From: Pseudorhodoplanes sp049324435
GTDB taxonomy: Bacteria > Pseudomonadota > Alphaproteobacteria > Rhizobiales > Xanthobacteraceae
Reading direction: 5' to 3'
Assembly: GCA_049324435.1 (NCBI GenBank)
Contig: JBMOOQ010000014.1
Coordinates: forward strand, 1 to 64,000
Length of the DNA stretch: 64,000 nucleotides
Both the position numbers and the translations under genes were made by a program. A model generated the notes under the pieces. That model saw only the letters and a list, made by a program, of their open reading frames with translations. It was not told the origin of the DNA and searched no databases. Positions 18,176 through 26,711 of the stretch are shown here, piece by piece (the stretch's first letter is position 1; each line of letters opens with the position of its first letter).

Positions 18176-18328
18176 TCAGAGCAGGAAATAGGCCATCAGG
18201 ATCAGGATCGCCGCAACAACGATGATGCCCCATTTCACCAGGGCCAGGAACAGCAAATAGGTCTGTTCGTGCTCCTTGTAATCGTTGCCGTCGGCGGTGG
18301 TGTAGGCTACCTCGCTGTGGTCAGCCAT
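18176..18328 (-). CDS. aa3-type cytochrome c oxidase subunit IV
   Basis: 50 residues: MADHSEVAYTTADGNDYKEHEQTY followed by one membrane helix (LLFLALVKWGIIVVAAILILMAYFLL). This is the small bacterial aa3-oxidase subunit IV found in Paracoccus and relatives. ATG at 18328 follows GAGGA. It precedes pntA1 by 30 bp in the same direction, an arrangement I recall from other Hyphomicrobiales, so both are probably in one energy-metabolism operon. Confidence 0.85.
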   Translation of the reverse strand: MADHSEVAYTTADGNDYKEHEQTYLLFLALVKWGIIVVAAILILMAYFLL

Positions 18329-18421
18329 TGCGGTCCTCGTGTAAAGCCCGAATTCGGCCTTTCGGTTACAGCAATTGGGCTTTCGGAGCAACGGTGGGAA
18401 AGCCGCAAACAGCCGCGGTCC

Positions 18422-19786
18422 TCAACCTTCGGGGTGTGGAAGCCCGGCCCGGTCGAGCGCCGCGGCCTGACGCGCGGCGACATCCGACATAGAGAAATTT
18501 TCTATCGCCTCATTGAACAGGCGATAGAAATTCAGCTCCGCTTGCAGGTGCAGGAACACCCCGCCAAGCCCGATGGCGGCGCGGTCCATGAACACGAATT
18601 CTCGTGGTACGGTGACGGGCCCCTTCTCCTTCAGCGCCTGATGCACGCGGAAGGCCTCGCGGCGACCGTACTCGGACGGCTTGACCCCGTCGGCGATGCT
18701 GCGCACCCGGTCGTCAAGCAGCGGTCCATAGATGAACCGCGCCCAGATATTGAGGACGTCGATCAGCTCGCGGGTCAGGTTGCGAAAGCCCCAGGTCTCA
18801 TAGGCATGGACCACCAGTTCGTCGTCGTTGTCGCGCAGCCCGTGATAGAGATCGACCACACCACCGACGAAGCGCGGCGGGAAAATTCGGATGCACCCAT
18901 AATCCAGCAGGTTGATTCCGCCCGGTGCCCCATCCGACTCAAACACCGTGTAATTGCCGAGATGCGGATCGCCGTGGATCACGCCGAACCGGCTGAACGG
19001 AAACCACCATGCGGTAAACATCGCCTGAGCCAGGCGATTGCGGTCTTCGAGCGGCGCCTCCTTGAAGGACAGCATCCGCTGACCCTCGAGCCAGTCGAGC
19101 GTCAGAAGCCGCGCCGTCGACAGCTCGGGCCACACGCGCGGCACCCGAATAAGCTCTGTGCCCGCCAGCATCTCGCGATAGAGCGCGACATGCTTTGCCT
19201 CGCGCACGTAGTCGAGTTCCTCGCGGATACGCGCGCCGATCTCCTTGTTGATCTCGGTGGTGTCGATCGCGGGCTCCATCCGGCGATGGAGCGCGAACAG
19301 GAGATTGAGCTGCTTCAGATCGGCTTCCACCGCCGACTGCATGTCCGGATATTGCAGCTTGCAGGCAAGCGCGGTGCCGTCGAGTGCAACGGCCTTGTGC
19401 ACCTGGCCGAGCGATGCGGCCGCCGACGGCTTGTGTTCAAAGCTTGCGAACTTCGTCTGCCAGTCTGCGCCGAGCTCGGCCATCATCCGCCGTTTGACGA
19501 AAGCCCAGCCCATCGGCGGCGCCTCGTTCTGCAACTTGGCGAGTTCGGCGGCATATTCGGCAGGCAGTGCATCCGGGATAGTGGACAGGAGTTGCGCCAC
19601 CTTCATGATCGGACCCTTCAGTCCGCCAAGCGCGGCCGCCAGCTGCGCGGCATTCTTGCCGCGGTCGAGGTCGAGCCCGAAAAAGCGGGCACCCGCGATG
19701 CGGGCGGCTACGCCGCCGACGTCCGTGCTTACGCGCGCATAGCGGCGCGCACGGGCGGTGAAACGGTTGGCTTCGGAATCTGTCAT
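18422..19786 (-). CDS. ABC1/UbiB (AarF)-family atypical kinase
   Basis: 454 residues. Visible motifs are the Ala-rich loop AAASLGQVHKA, the Lys in ACKLQYPDMQ, catalytic GVIHGDPHLGNYTV and metal-binding LLDYGCIRIF in place of DFG. The family signature KxGQ reads KVAQ (in IMKVAQLLSTIPDALP). UbiB/COQ8 proteins are ATPases supporting ubiquinone synthesis at the membrane; here no C-terminal membrane helices are seen, so it may be a soluble ABC1 branch with an unknown role. It stands alone between the oxidase subunit gene and a toxin-antitoxin pair. Confidence 0.85.
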   Translation of the reverse strand: MTDSEANRFTARARRYARVSTDVGGVAARIAGARFFGLDLDRGKNAAQLAAALGGLKGPIMKVAQLLSTIPDALPAEYAAELAKLQNEAPPMGWAFVKRRMMAELGADWQTKFASFEHKPSAAASLGQVHKAVALDGTALACKLQYPDMQSAVEADLKQLNLLFALHRRMEPAIDTTEINKEIGARIREELDYVREAKHVALYREMLAGTELIRVPRVWPELSTARLLTLDWLEGQRMLSFKEAPLEDRNRLAQAMFTAWWFPFSRFGVIHGDPHLGNYTVFESDGAPGGINLLDYGCIRIFPPRFVGGVVDLYHGLRDNDDELVVHAYETWGFRNLTRELIDVLNIWARFIYGPLLDDRVRSIADGVKPSEYGRREAFRVHQALKEKGPVTVPREFVFMDRAAIGLGGVFLHLQAELNFYRLFNEAIENFSMSDVAARQAAALDRAGLPHPEG

Positions 19787-19854
19787 TTGAGAAAGCTAGG
19801 CATTCCGGACGGCCGGCGCCAGCGCTGCGGCAGTGAGACAAATACGCAGGGTCG

Positions 19855-20247
19855 TCAGGATTCTGCCGACGGCCAGTTATCGCGGATCCAGCGCGTCAAT
19901 CCTTCCTCTCCGACCTCACCGGCGGCAAGCGCGAGGATCATGGCAGTCGCCGCAGACGGCGGCACGTCGAAGTCGATCCCATTCAGGCCGAGAAAGACGA
20001 TGATGGCCGCAAATGCGGCACGCTTGTTTCCATCTACAAAGGGGTGATTGCGGGCAATGCCGAATGCATAGGAGGCCGCCAGCGCAGCCAGGTCGGTCTC
20101 CCCGAACGCGAACTTGTTCATCTGACGCGCAAGCGCAGATTCAAGAAGTGCGATATCGCGCACGCCTTCGGGCCCGCCAAAGAGAGCCAATTGCTCGGAA
20201 TGGACATCAACCACGATGGACAGATCGAGCCAACGCGGCTCAGTCAC
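19855..20247 (-). CDS. doc: Doc-type toxin (Fic/Doc family)
   Basis: 130 residues. The Fic-like motif HPFVDGNKRAA (His in place, GNKR loop) is that of Doc, which phosphorylates EF-Tu and stops translation. It starts with GTG at 20247, overlapping the antitoxin stop (GTGA). The partner is an AbrB-type rather than Phd-type antitoxin. Confidence 0.88.
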   Translation of the reverse strand: MTEPRWLDLSIVVDVHSEQLALFGGPEGVRDIALLESALARQMNKFAFGETDLAALAASYAFGIARNHPFVDGNKRAAFAAIIVFLGLNGIDFDVPPSAATAMILALAAGEVGEEGLTRWIRDNWPSAES

Positions 20248-20504
20248 TTCGCGAGAGCCTTGTAGGTGTCGGCATATTTGCGAAAGGAGCGACGCGCAAT
20301 TTCCATCGCTTCCGCATGTTTGGGGTCATACGGCGTCAACTTCAGACCGCGTTCCGTCTGCTCGATGATATGTAACTTGTCGCCTTCCTGAAGGTTCAGG
20401 CGAGCAAGCAGATCCTTCGGCAAAATAAGACCCAATGAATTGCCGATGCGACGAACCTGAAGAACATCGGCTTCGACGTTCGGCTTGGAAACAGGCTTGT
20501 TCAT
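20244..20504 (-). CDS. AbrB/MazE-type antitoxin
   Basis: 86 residues with a SpoVT/AbrB swapped-hairpin domain: LQVRRIGNSLGLILPKDLLARLNLQEGDKLHI. The C-terminal part (KHAEAMEIARRSFRKYADTYKALAK) is the likely toxin-binding helix. ATG follows GGAGA. A perfect dyad directly upstream (20519-20537) is a likely autoregulatory operator. Confidence 0.88.
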   Translation of the reverse strand: MNKPVSKPNVEADVLQVRRIGNSLGLILPKDLLARLNLQEGDKLHIIEQTERGLKLTPYDPKHAEAMEIARRSFRKYADTYKALAK

Positions 20505-20518
20505 GCCAATTCTCCAGA

Positions 20519-20537
20519 GTTATACGTTCCGTATAAC
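20519..20537. promoter_or_regulatory. operator dyad of the AbrB-Doc module
   Basis: GTTATAC-GTTCC-GTATAAC, a perfect 7 bp inverted repeat 15 bp upstream of the antitoxin start. AT-rich, unlike its surroundings, and placed where an AbrB-type antitoxin would bind to repress its own operon. Confidence 0.65.
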
Positions 20538-20578
20538 ACCGTTCTACAAAACGTACAACAGCCCCCCCCTTCCGATGG

Positions 20579-22438
20579 TTACGTTTCCAATGCTTCCAGC
20601 TCGCCGATCAGCCGCTCGATCACGCCGAGCCCGCCCTGCCAGAAATGCGGGTCGCGCGCATCAAGTCCGAATGGCTTGAGCAATTCGGAGTGATGCTTGG
20701 TGCCGCCGGCCCGCAGCATGTCGAGATAGCGCTCGGCGAAACCCGCATCGGCCTTTTCGTAAACCGCATAAAGCGAGTTCACCAGGCAATCGCCGAAGGC
20801 ATAGGCGTAAACGTAGAATGGCGAATGAATAAAGTGCGGGATGTAGCTCCAGAACACTTCGTAACCCGGCTTCAGTTCGATCGCCGGCCCGAGGCTTTCG
20901 GTCTGCACCTGCATCCATATTTCACCGATACGGTCCGCGGTGAGCTCGCCGTTCTTGCGCTCGGTATGGATGCGACGCTCGAAGGTGTAGAATGCAATCT
21001 GGCGGACCACCGTGTTGATCATGTCCTCGACCTTGGCCGCGAGCATCGCCTTGCGCTGCACCGGGTCGTCGGTCGCGGCGAGAAGTTTCTTGAAGGTCAG
21101 CATTTCGCCGAACACGCTCGCAGTCTCGGCAAGCGTCAACGGCGTCGGTGCCATCAACGCGCCATTCGGCGCCGCCAGCACCTGATGTACGCCATGACCG
21201 AGTTCGTGCGCCAGCGTCATCACGTCGCGCGGCTTGCCCTGATAATTCAGCAACACATAAGGATGCGCGGACGGCACGGTCGGATGTGCGAAGGCGCCTG
21301 GGGCCTTGCCTGGACGCACCGGCGCGTCGATCCAGCGATCCTCGAAGAAGCGCTCCGCGATCTTCGCCATCACCGGCGAAAACGCGCCATAGGCCTCCAG
21401 CACGGTTGCACGCGCCTCAGGCCAGGGAATAGTGCGCATTTTTACTTCCGGCAGCGGCGCATTGCGGTCCCAATGCGGCAGCCGCTCCTTGCCGAACCAT
21501 TTCGCCTTCAGCGCATAATAGCGATGCGACAATTTCGGATAGGCTGCCTGCACCGAGGACACCAGCGCATCGACAACCTCACGCTCGACGCGGTTGGAGA
21601 GGTGCCGTGCGTCGGCAACATCCGCGAATCCGCGCCAGCGGTCGGAAATGTCTTTGTCCTTGGCGAGCGTATTCGTGATCAAAGCGAATATGCGGATGTT
21701 GCTCTTCAAGGTGACAGCGAGCGCTTCCGACGCAGCCTGACGCTTCTTCTCATCCGGGTCCTGCAAGAGACTGAGCGTCGGCTCGATCGCAAGTTCCTGC
21801 CCATTCACTTCGAACCGCAAGCTCGCAATAGTCTCATCGAACAGACGGTTCCAGGCAGACGAAGCGCTGACCGACTTTTCGTGAAACAATTGTTCAATGC
21901 GGTCTTCGAGCTGATACGGCTTTTCCTTCCGCAGATCCTCGATCCATGGACGGTAGTGACCGAGCGCCGGATCGGCCATCGCCTTCTCGATCAGCGCATC
22001 ATCGATGCGATTGAGTTCGAGCGCAAAGAACAACAGATGCAGCGAGATCGACGTGATGCGCTCCTGCACGTCGCCATAGAATTTCGCGATAGCGGGATCG
22101 GCGGTGTTTCCGGTATAGACCAGCATCGCATACGACAAGAGGCGACCGAGCAGATCCTCGATTGCCTCGTACCGCCGCACCGGTTCAGCGAGCGATTGTC
22201 CGCCATGCGAGCCGGCCGCGAGTTCTTGGAGCCGCCCCTTATAGGCTTTTTCAAAAGCGATGCATTCGGCCTCGGCACGATCCAGATCGCGCTTGAATTC
22301 CGGCGCATCGATCGAACGATAAAGATCGGCGAGATTCCATTCCGGCAGAGCGCCGAGCTCCGGAGCTTCGGCGCTCCCCTTCGACGGCTTGTTCGACGGC
22401 TTGTTGGCTGGCTTTTCGGCGGCGGATTTGGTGGCCAT
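20579..22438 (-). CDS. pepF: M3-family oligoendopeptidase
   Basis: 619 residues, cytosolic zinc peptidase of the PepF group. The zinc motif HELGH is in LAHELGHGVHQVLA, with the downstream Glu in LAETASVFGEM. The N-terminal 30 residues are a Lys/Pro/Ala-rich tail, then LPEWNLADLYRSID begins the family core. It degrades oligopeptides. It is transcribed leftward, towards the AbrB-Doc genes. Confidence 0.92.
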   Translation of the reverse strand: MATKSAAEKPANKPSNKPSKGSAEAPELGALPEWNLADLYRSIDAPEFKRDLDRAEAECIAFEKAYKGRLQELAAGSHGGQSLAEPVRRYEAIEDLLGRLLSYAMLVYTGNTADPAIAKFYGDVQERITSISLHLLFFALELNRIDDALIEKAMADPALGHYRPWIEDLRKEKPYQLEDRIEQLFHEKSVSASSAWNRLFDETIASLRFEVNGQELAIEPTLSLLQDPDEKKRQAASEALAVTLKSNIRIFALITNTLAKDKDISDRWRGFADVADARHLSNRVEREVVDALVSSVQAAYPKLSHRYYALKAKWFGKERLPHWDRNAPLPEVKMRTIPWPEARATVLEAYGAFSPVMAKIAERFFEDRWIDAPVRPGKAPGAFAHPTVPSAHPYVLLNYQGKPRDVMTLAHELGHGVHQVLAAPNGALMAPTPLTLAETASVFGEMLTFKKLLAATDDPVQRKAMLAAKVEDMINTVVRQIAFYTFERRIHTERKNGELTADRIGEIWMQVQTESLGPAIELKPGYEVFWSYIPHFIHSPFYVYAYAFGDCLVNSLYAVYEKADAGFAERYLDMLRAGGTKHHSELLKPFGLDARDPHFWQGGLGVIERLIGELEALET

Positions 22439-22635
22439 GTAAGTCTGAAATCACCCTGCTTCTTCAACCGGCATCATATCGCGACTCGGGCCGTTTTTCG
22501 CAACCTTATGGCACGCGTCGACGAGGGGACTTGGCTCCGCCGGGCTTCAAATAGCGGCGATGTTCGCTTAGTTTCCGCGCGCCATGCGGCTGCGGCATAC
22601 CGCCTTTCCGCACCGGCCCGCGAAAGGACTTTTCA

Positions 22636-24978
22636 ATGAATCGCAAGGAAAGGCGCGCGCAAAAAAAGAACGGCGCGCTGGCGATGACCCCGTTGGCAGC
22701 CACCCTCGCACAAGCCTTCCGCGCGCATCAGGCCGGACACCGGTCAGACGCCGAGCGGCTCTATCGCGACATTCTCGCGGTCGAGCCGCGTAACGCGGCA
22801 GCGTTGCACCTGCTCGGCGCACTCCTGCATCAGGCCGGCCGCAGCGACGAGGGCGCCTCTCTCATGCGTCAGGCGATCGCGATCGAACCGCGCAACCCGG
22901 ACTATCACTACAATCTTGGATGCGTGCTCAATGCCGCAGGACGGACCAACGAGGCGATCGAAGCCCTATCGAAAGCGATCGAGCTGAAGCCGCGTTATCC
23001 CGAAGCGCTGTTCGAAATCGGCAACGTCTATGGGCGGGCGGGGCACCTCGACAGCGCCGAGAAGAGCCTGCGCCGTGCGCTGGATCTGCAGCCGGGAAAC
23101 GCCGCGATCATGAACAATCTCGGGCGCGTCTTGCGCGCGTTATACCGGCCGGACGACGCGATCGCGATCTGGCAGCGTTGCGTCACGCTGCAACCCGATC
23201 TCGCCATTGCCCATCTGAACATCGGGATGGTGCGGTTTGAGCAAAACCGTCTCGACGAGGCCGAGCAGTGTCTGCGGCGTGCACTCGCCATCCAGCCCGA
23301 CAGCCCGGAGGCGACACAACAGCTCGCCGCCGTCTTGCTGAACAGAGGCCGCGCACTGGAAGCCGTACGGCTCATCGCAAAAGCGCTGAGCCGGTCCGAC
23401 ATTGGCGAACTGAAAGCGACATTTGCCCAATGTCTATTGGCCGCAAATGAATTGCGGCCCGACGAGACGGTCCGGGCGTTGATCGGCCGGGCAATCGCAG
23501 AGGCCTGGATTAGTCCCGCCGCACTGATGCCGGCCGTTCTTGCCATTCTTAAGGCTCATACCTTCACCGGTCTCGCAATACGGCGAATTGCGGAAGGATG
23601 GGGCACGACGCCGGCACATGAACTTTTGCCAACCAACGCTGAGATCGAAACCGCCGCCGGCGAACCTCTGCTCTTGACGTTACTCGAAGCCGCGCCCAGC
23701 ACCGACATTGACGTTGAACGCTTCCTGACCGTCTTGCGCGCTGCGTTGCTGCAGCGTGCGCAGACCGGTGCCGGCAGCGATAGTCTGCTTCCTCTTTATG
23801 CGGCGCTGGCGCAGCAATGCTTCCTCAATGAATATGTTTTTGCGGAAGCCGACGACGAACGCAGCCGCGTCGATGCCTTGCAGAGATCGATCGGGAACGC
23901 GCTCCGCAGCAGCGACACGGTGAGCGGTCTGCAGCTCGCGGCGCTCGCGGCCTATCGCCCGCTACACCGCATCGAGGGTGCACCAGCTCTTTTGAAACGA
24001 AGCTGGCCAGCCCCCATCGCGGCATTGTTGCGTCAGCAGATCGACGAGCCGCTGCGCGAGATCACGCTGCGCAGCGATTTGCAGGCGGCAACACCGCTTC
24101 GCCCGTCGACCGGCGAGCAGACCCGCGACGGTCCTTCGCCGCGCTGGGCCAGAGCGGTCACTACGCTTCGGCCGCGTCCGGTCGAGGCGGTCGTGCAGAC
24201 TTTCCTGCCGGGAATCGGACGGGTGCCCCTGGAGGTCGGGTCCGATCCGGAACTGCTGATTGCCGGATGCGGATCCGGCGAGGCGGCGATCGAAGCCGCC
24301 ATGCTCTACGAGCGGGCGCGCGTTCTCGCCATCGACGACAATGCAAACAATCTCGCCTTTGGCCTCCGGCAGGCGCAAGCGCTTGGCCTTGACCGGATCG
24401 CCTTCGCACAGGCCGACATGGAAAATCTTGCCGCGCTCGGCCGCAATTTCGATGTCATCGAATCGAGCATCCTGCACCGTCTTGCCGATCCCTGGGCGGC
24501 CTGGTCAGCGCTGATTGCTCTGTTGCGCGCGGGCGGCGTGATGCGGATCGGATTTGTCGGCGCCAGCGCTCACGCAATGCTGTCCGCAGCGCGGGACTTC
24601 GCGGCACAAGGCAATTACCAACCCGACCTCGAAGGCATTCGCCTGTTGCGGCAAAATCTGCTGCGGCTCCCGCCGGAAAATCCGGCCGCGAAGGCGGTCT
24701 TCAGTGCCGACTTCTTTGCGACCGGGACTTGCCGCGCTCTCTTCTTCGGCGCCCATCATCACCGGCTGACGCTGCCGGACATCCAGAGCTTCCTGAACAC
24801 CAGCGGGCTCCGTCTGCTCGGAGTCGAGACCTCACCGCAAGTGCGTCAAGCCTTCGCTGCGGAATTTCCCGGAGCAGCCGCGCGCACGGATCTCGACGCC
24901 TGGCATGCATTCTTTCGCCAGCACGCGACCACGTTCGGTGACTCGTACCAGCTCTGGCTTCACAAACCGCGTGAGTAA
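22636..24978 (+). CDS. TPR protein with C-terminal class I methyltransferase domain
   Basis: 780 residues. After a basic start (MNRKERRAQKKNG), about six tetratricopeptide repeats run from residue 20 to 260 (for example HYNLGCVLNAAGRTNEAIEALSKAIELKP). A linker follows, then a Rossmann methyltransferase domain with motif I LLIAGCGSGEAAIEAA near residue 540 and the acidic ribose-binding residue in VLAIDDN. ATG follows AAAGGA. The substrate is unknown; the TPR part suggests a protein substrate or partner. Confidence 0.8.
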   Translation: MNRKERRAQKKNGALAMTPLAATLAQAFRAHQAGHRSDAERLYRDILAVEPRNAAALHLLGALLHQAGRSDEGASLMRQAIAIEPRNPDYHYNLGCVLNAAGRTNEAIEALSKAIELKPRYPEALFEIGNVYGRAGHLDSAEKSLRRALDLQPGNAAIMNNLGRVLRALYRPDDAIAIWQRCVTLQPDLAIAHLNIGMVRFEQNRLDEAEQCLRRALAIQPDSPEATQQLAAVLLNRGRALEAVRLIAKALSRSDIGELKATFAQCLLAANELRPDETVRALIGRAIAEAWISPAALMPAVLAILKAHTFTGLAIRRIAEGWGTTPAHELLPTNAEIETAAGEPLLLTLLEAAPSTDIDVERFLTVLRAALLQRAQTGAGSDSLLPLYAALAQQCFLNEYVFAEADDERSRVDALQRSIGNALRSSDTVSGLQLAALAAYRPLHRIEGAPALLKRSWPAPIAALLRQQIDEPLREITLRSDLQAATPLRPSTGEQTRDGPSPRWARAVTTLRPRPVEAVVQTFLPGIGRVPLEVGSDPELLIAGCGSGEAAIEAAMLYERARVLAIDDNANNLAFGLRQAQALGLDRIAFAQADMENLAALGRNFDVIESSILHRLADPWAAWSALIALLRAGGVMRIGFVGASAHAMLSAARDFAAQGNYQPDLEGIRLLRQNLLRLPPENPAAKAVFSADFFATGTCRALFFGAHHHRLTLPDIQSFLNTSGLRLLGVETSPQVRQAFAAEFPGAAARTDLDAWHAFFRQHATTFGDSYQLWLHKPRE

Positions 24979-25054
24979 CCTCTTTCGCCGGCTTAACACG
25001 CTGTTAAGCCAACCGGCCGAGACTGCCCCGAAACGGTACAGTCAAGGGGACGGA

Positions 25055-26557
25055 ATGGCCGAGCGTATTCTCGTCGTGGACGACGATCCGGTTCAGCGCC
25101 GGCTGGTCGAGAACATGGTCCGCAAGTTCGGTTACGAAGCGATCGTGGCCGAAGGCGGCGAACAGGCCGCGCAGATTCTCGCCGGCGAAGAGCGTATCGA
25201 TTGCGTCATTCTCGATCTGGTGATGCCGGACCTCGACGGGCTCGGCCTGCTCGCGCGCATGCGCAGCGAGGATATCGCGGTTCCGGTCATCGTGCAGACC
25301 GCTCATGGCGGCATTGACAATGTGATCTCGGCGATGCGGGCCGGCGCGTCCGATTTCGTAGTGAAGCCTGCCAGTCCGGAACGCCTTCAGGTATCGCTGA
25401 AGAATGCGCTGACGCAGAGCGCGCTCGCCGGCGAATTGCAGCGCATGAAGCGCAGCCGCGCCGGCACGCTGACCTTCCGCGACATCATTACCCGCAGCGA
25501 CGCGATGCGCCGTGTGCTGCGGCAGGCAGAAAAGGCTGCGGCATCCAATATCCCGGTGCTCGTCGAAGGCGAATCCGGGGTCGGCAAGGAATTGATCGCG
25601 CGTGCCATTCATGGCACTGGCGAGCGCCGGTCCAAGCCTTTTGTCGCGGTCAATTGCGGAGCGATCCCCGACAATCTCGTGGAGTCGATTCTATTCGGCC
25701 ACGAGCGCGGCGCCTTCACCGGCGCGTCCGAAAAGCATATCGGCAAATTTGTCGAAGGCGATGGCGGAACGCTGTTTCTCGATGAAGTGGGCGAATTGCC
25801 GCTGCACGCCCAGGTCAAGCTGCTGCGTGCGCTTCAGGAGGGCGAGATCGAACCGGTCGGCGCACGCAAGAGCACTCAGGTCAATGTCCGGGTCATCTCG
25901 GCCACCAACCGGAACCTGATCGCCGACGTGAAGTCGGGCCGGTTCCGGGAAGACCTGTTCTACCGCCTTCACGTCTTCCCGATTTCCGTTCCGCCCCTGC
26001 GAACCCGGCCGGAAGATATTCCCGACCTCGTCCGGCATTTCCTGGTCCGCTTCTGCGCCGAGGAAGGCAAGACGGTGAAGGTGGTCTCAGCCGAGGCCAT
26101 GACGCTCCTGAAGAATGCGCGCTGGCCGGGCAATGTGCGGCAGCTCGAAAACGCGGTGTTCCGGGCGGTGGTCCTTGCCGAGAGTGACGAAATCGGCCCG
26201 CAGGAATTTCCGCAGATCGCGTCGCGTGAAGCCGTCCCGGAAGCCGAAACCCCGGCTCCGCTGGTGCCCGACGATGGGACCGCGCGAATCAGCGCGGAGC
26301 AACCTCTTTTGATCGAAGCAGGCCTGCCAATCGCGCCGGACCGCCTGGGTCTGCTCAACGATGCCGGCCAGGTGCGGCCGCTCGATGAACTGGAGGCCGA
26401 GATCATCCGCTTCGCCATCGCCCATTACCGCGGGCAGATGTCGGAGGTTGCCCGCAGGCTGCGGATCGGGCGTTCGACCCTGTACCGCAAACTGGATGCG
26501 CTTCAGATGGCGGATGAAAACCGGCCGCAGCCGGATGCCCCCGTGGCGGCAGAGTAA
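25055..26557 (+). CDS. sigma-54-dependent response regulator (NtrC family)
   Basis: 500 residues. REC domain at 1-120 with the phosphoacceptor Asp54 in ILDLVMPDLDG; AAA+ domain with GESGVGKE, an intact GAFTGA loop (HERGAFTGASEKH) and GTLFLDEVGE; and a C-terminal Fis-type helix (MSEVARRLRIGRSTLYRKL). ATG at 25055 follows AAGGGGA; an upstream in-frame extension overlaps the preceding gene and lacks family similarity. No histidine kinase is adjacent. It precedes the L,D-transpeptidase gene by 154 bp, so control of cell-wall genes is possible. Confidence 0.9.
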   Translation: MAERILVVDDDPVQRRLVENMVRKFGYEAIVAEGGEQAAQILAGEERIDCVILDLVMPDLDGLGLLARMRSEDIAVPVIVQTAHGGIDNVISAMRAGASDFVVKPASPERLQVSLKNALTQSALAGELQRMKRSRAGTLTFRDIITRSDAMRRVLRQAEKAAASNIPVLVEGESGVGKELIARAIHGTGERRSKPFVAVNCGAIPDNLVESILFGHERGAFTGASEKHIGKFVEGDGGTLFLDEVGELPLHAQVKLLRALQEGEIEPVGARKSTQVNVRVISATNRNLIADVKSGRFREDLFYRLHVFPISVPPLRTRPEDIPDLVRHFLVRFCAEEGKTVKVVSAEAMTLLKNARWPGNVRQLENAVFRAVVLAESDEIGPQEFPQIASREAVPEAETPAPLVPDDGTARISAEQPLLIEAGLPIAPDRLGLLNDAGQVRPLDELEAEIIRFAIAHYRGQMSEVARRLRIGRSTLYRKLDALQMADENRPQPDAPVAAE

Positions 26558-26711
26558 CATTTGCGCCAATAACGCATCCCGGTACGGCACTATTGCCGCA
26601 GTCCGATTGCGTCGCGGCGAATTTTCGCGTCTTTTCGCAGACCTTGCCGCTAAGATGTCTGTTATGGACGGTACACCCCGATCGACCGGGCCCTGGCTGA
26701 GGAGAATATCG

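Noticed and set aside
16043..20047. A 1334-codon open frame on the plus strand
   Set aside because: It is antisense to pntB, pntA2, pntA1, the oxidase subunit, ubiB and doc, all of which are clear families; high GC keeps the opposite frame open.
24905..25054. N-terminal extension of the sigma-54 response regulator
   Set aside because: It overlaps the methyltransferase gene and precedes a good ribosome site and a typical receiver start at 25055.
26361..26711. N-terminal extension of the L,D-transpeptidase
   Set aside because: Arg/Ser/Cys-rich out-of-frame translation of the regulator gene; the signal peptide starts at 26712 after GAGGAG.
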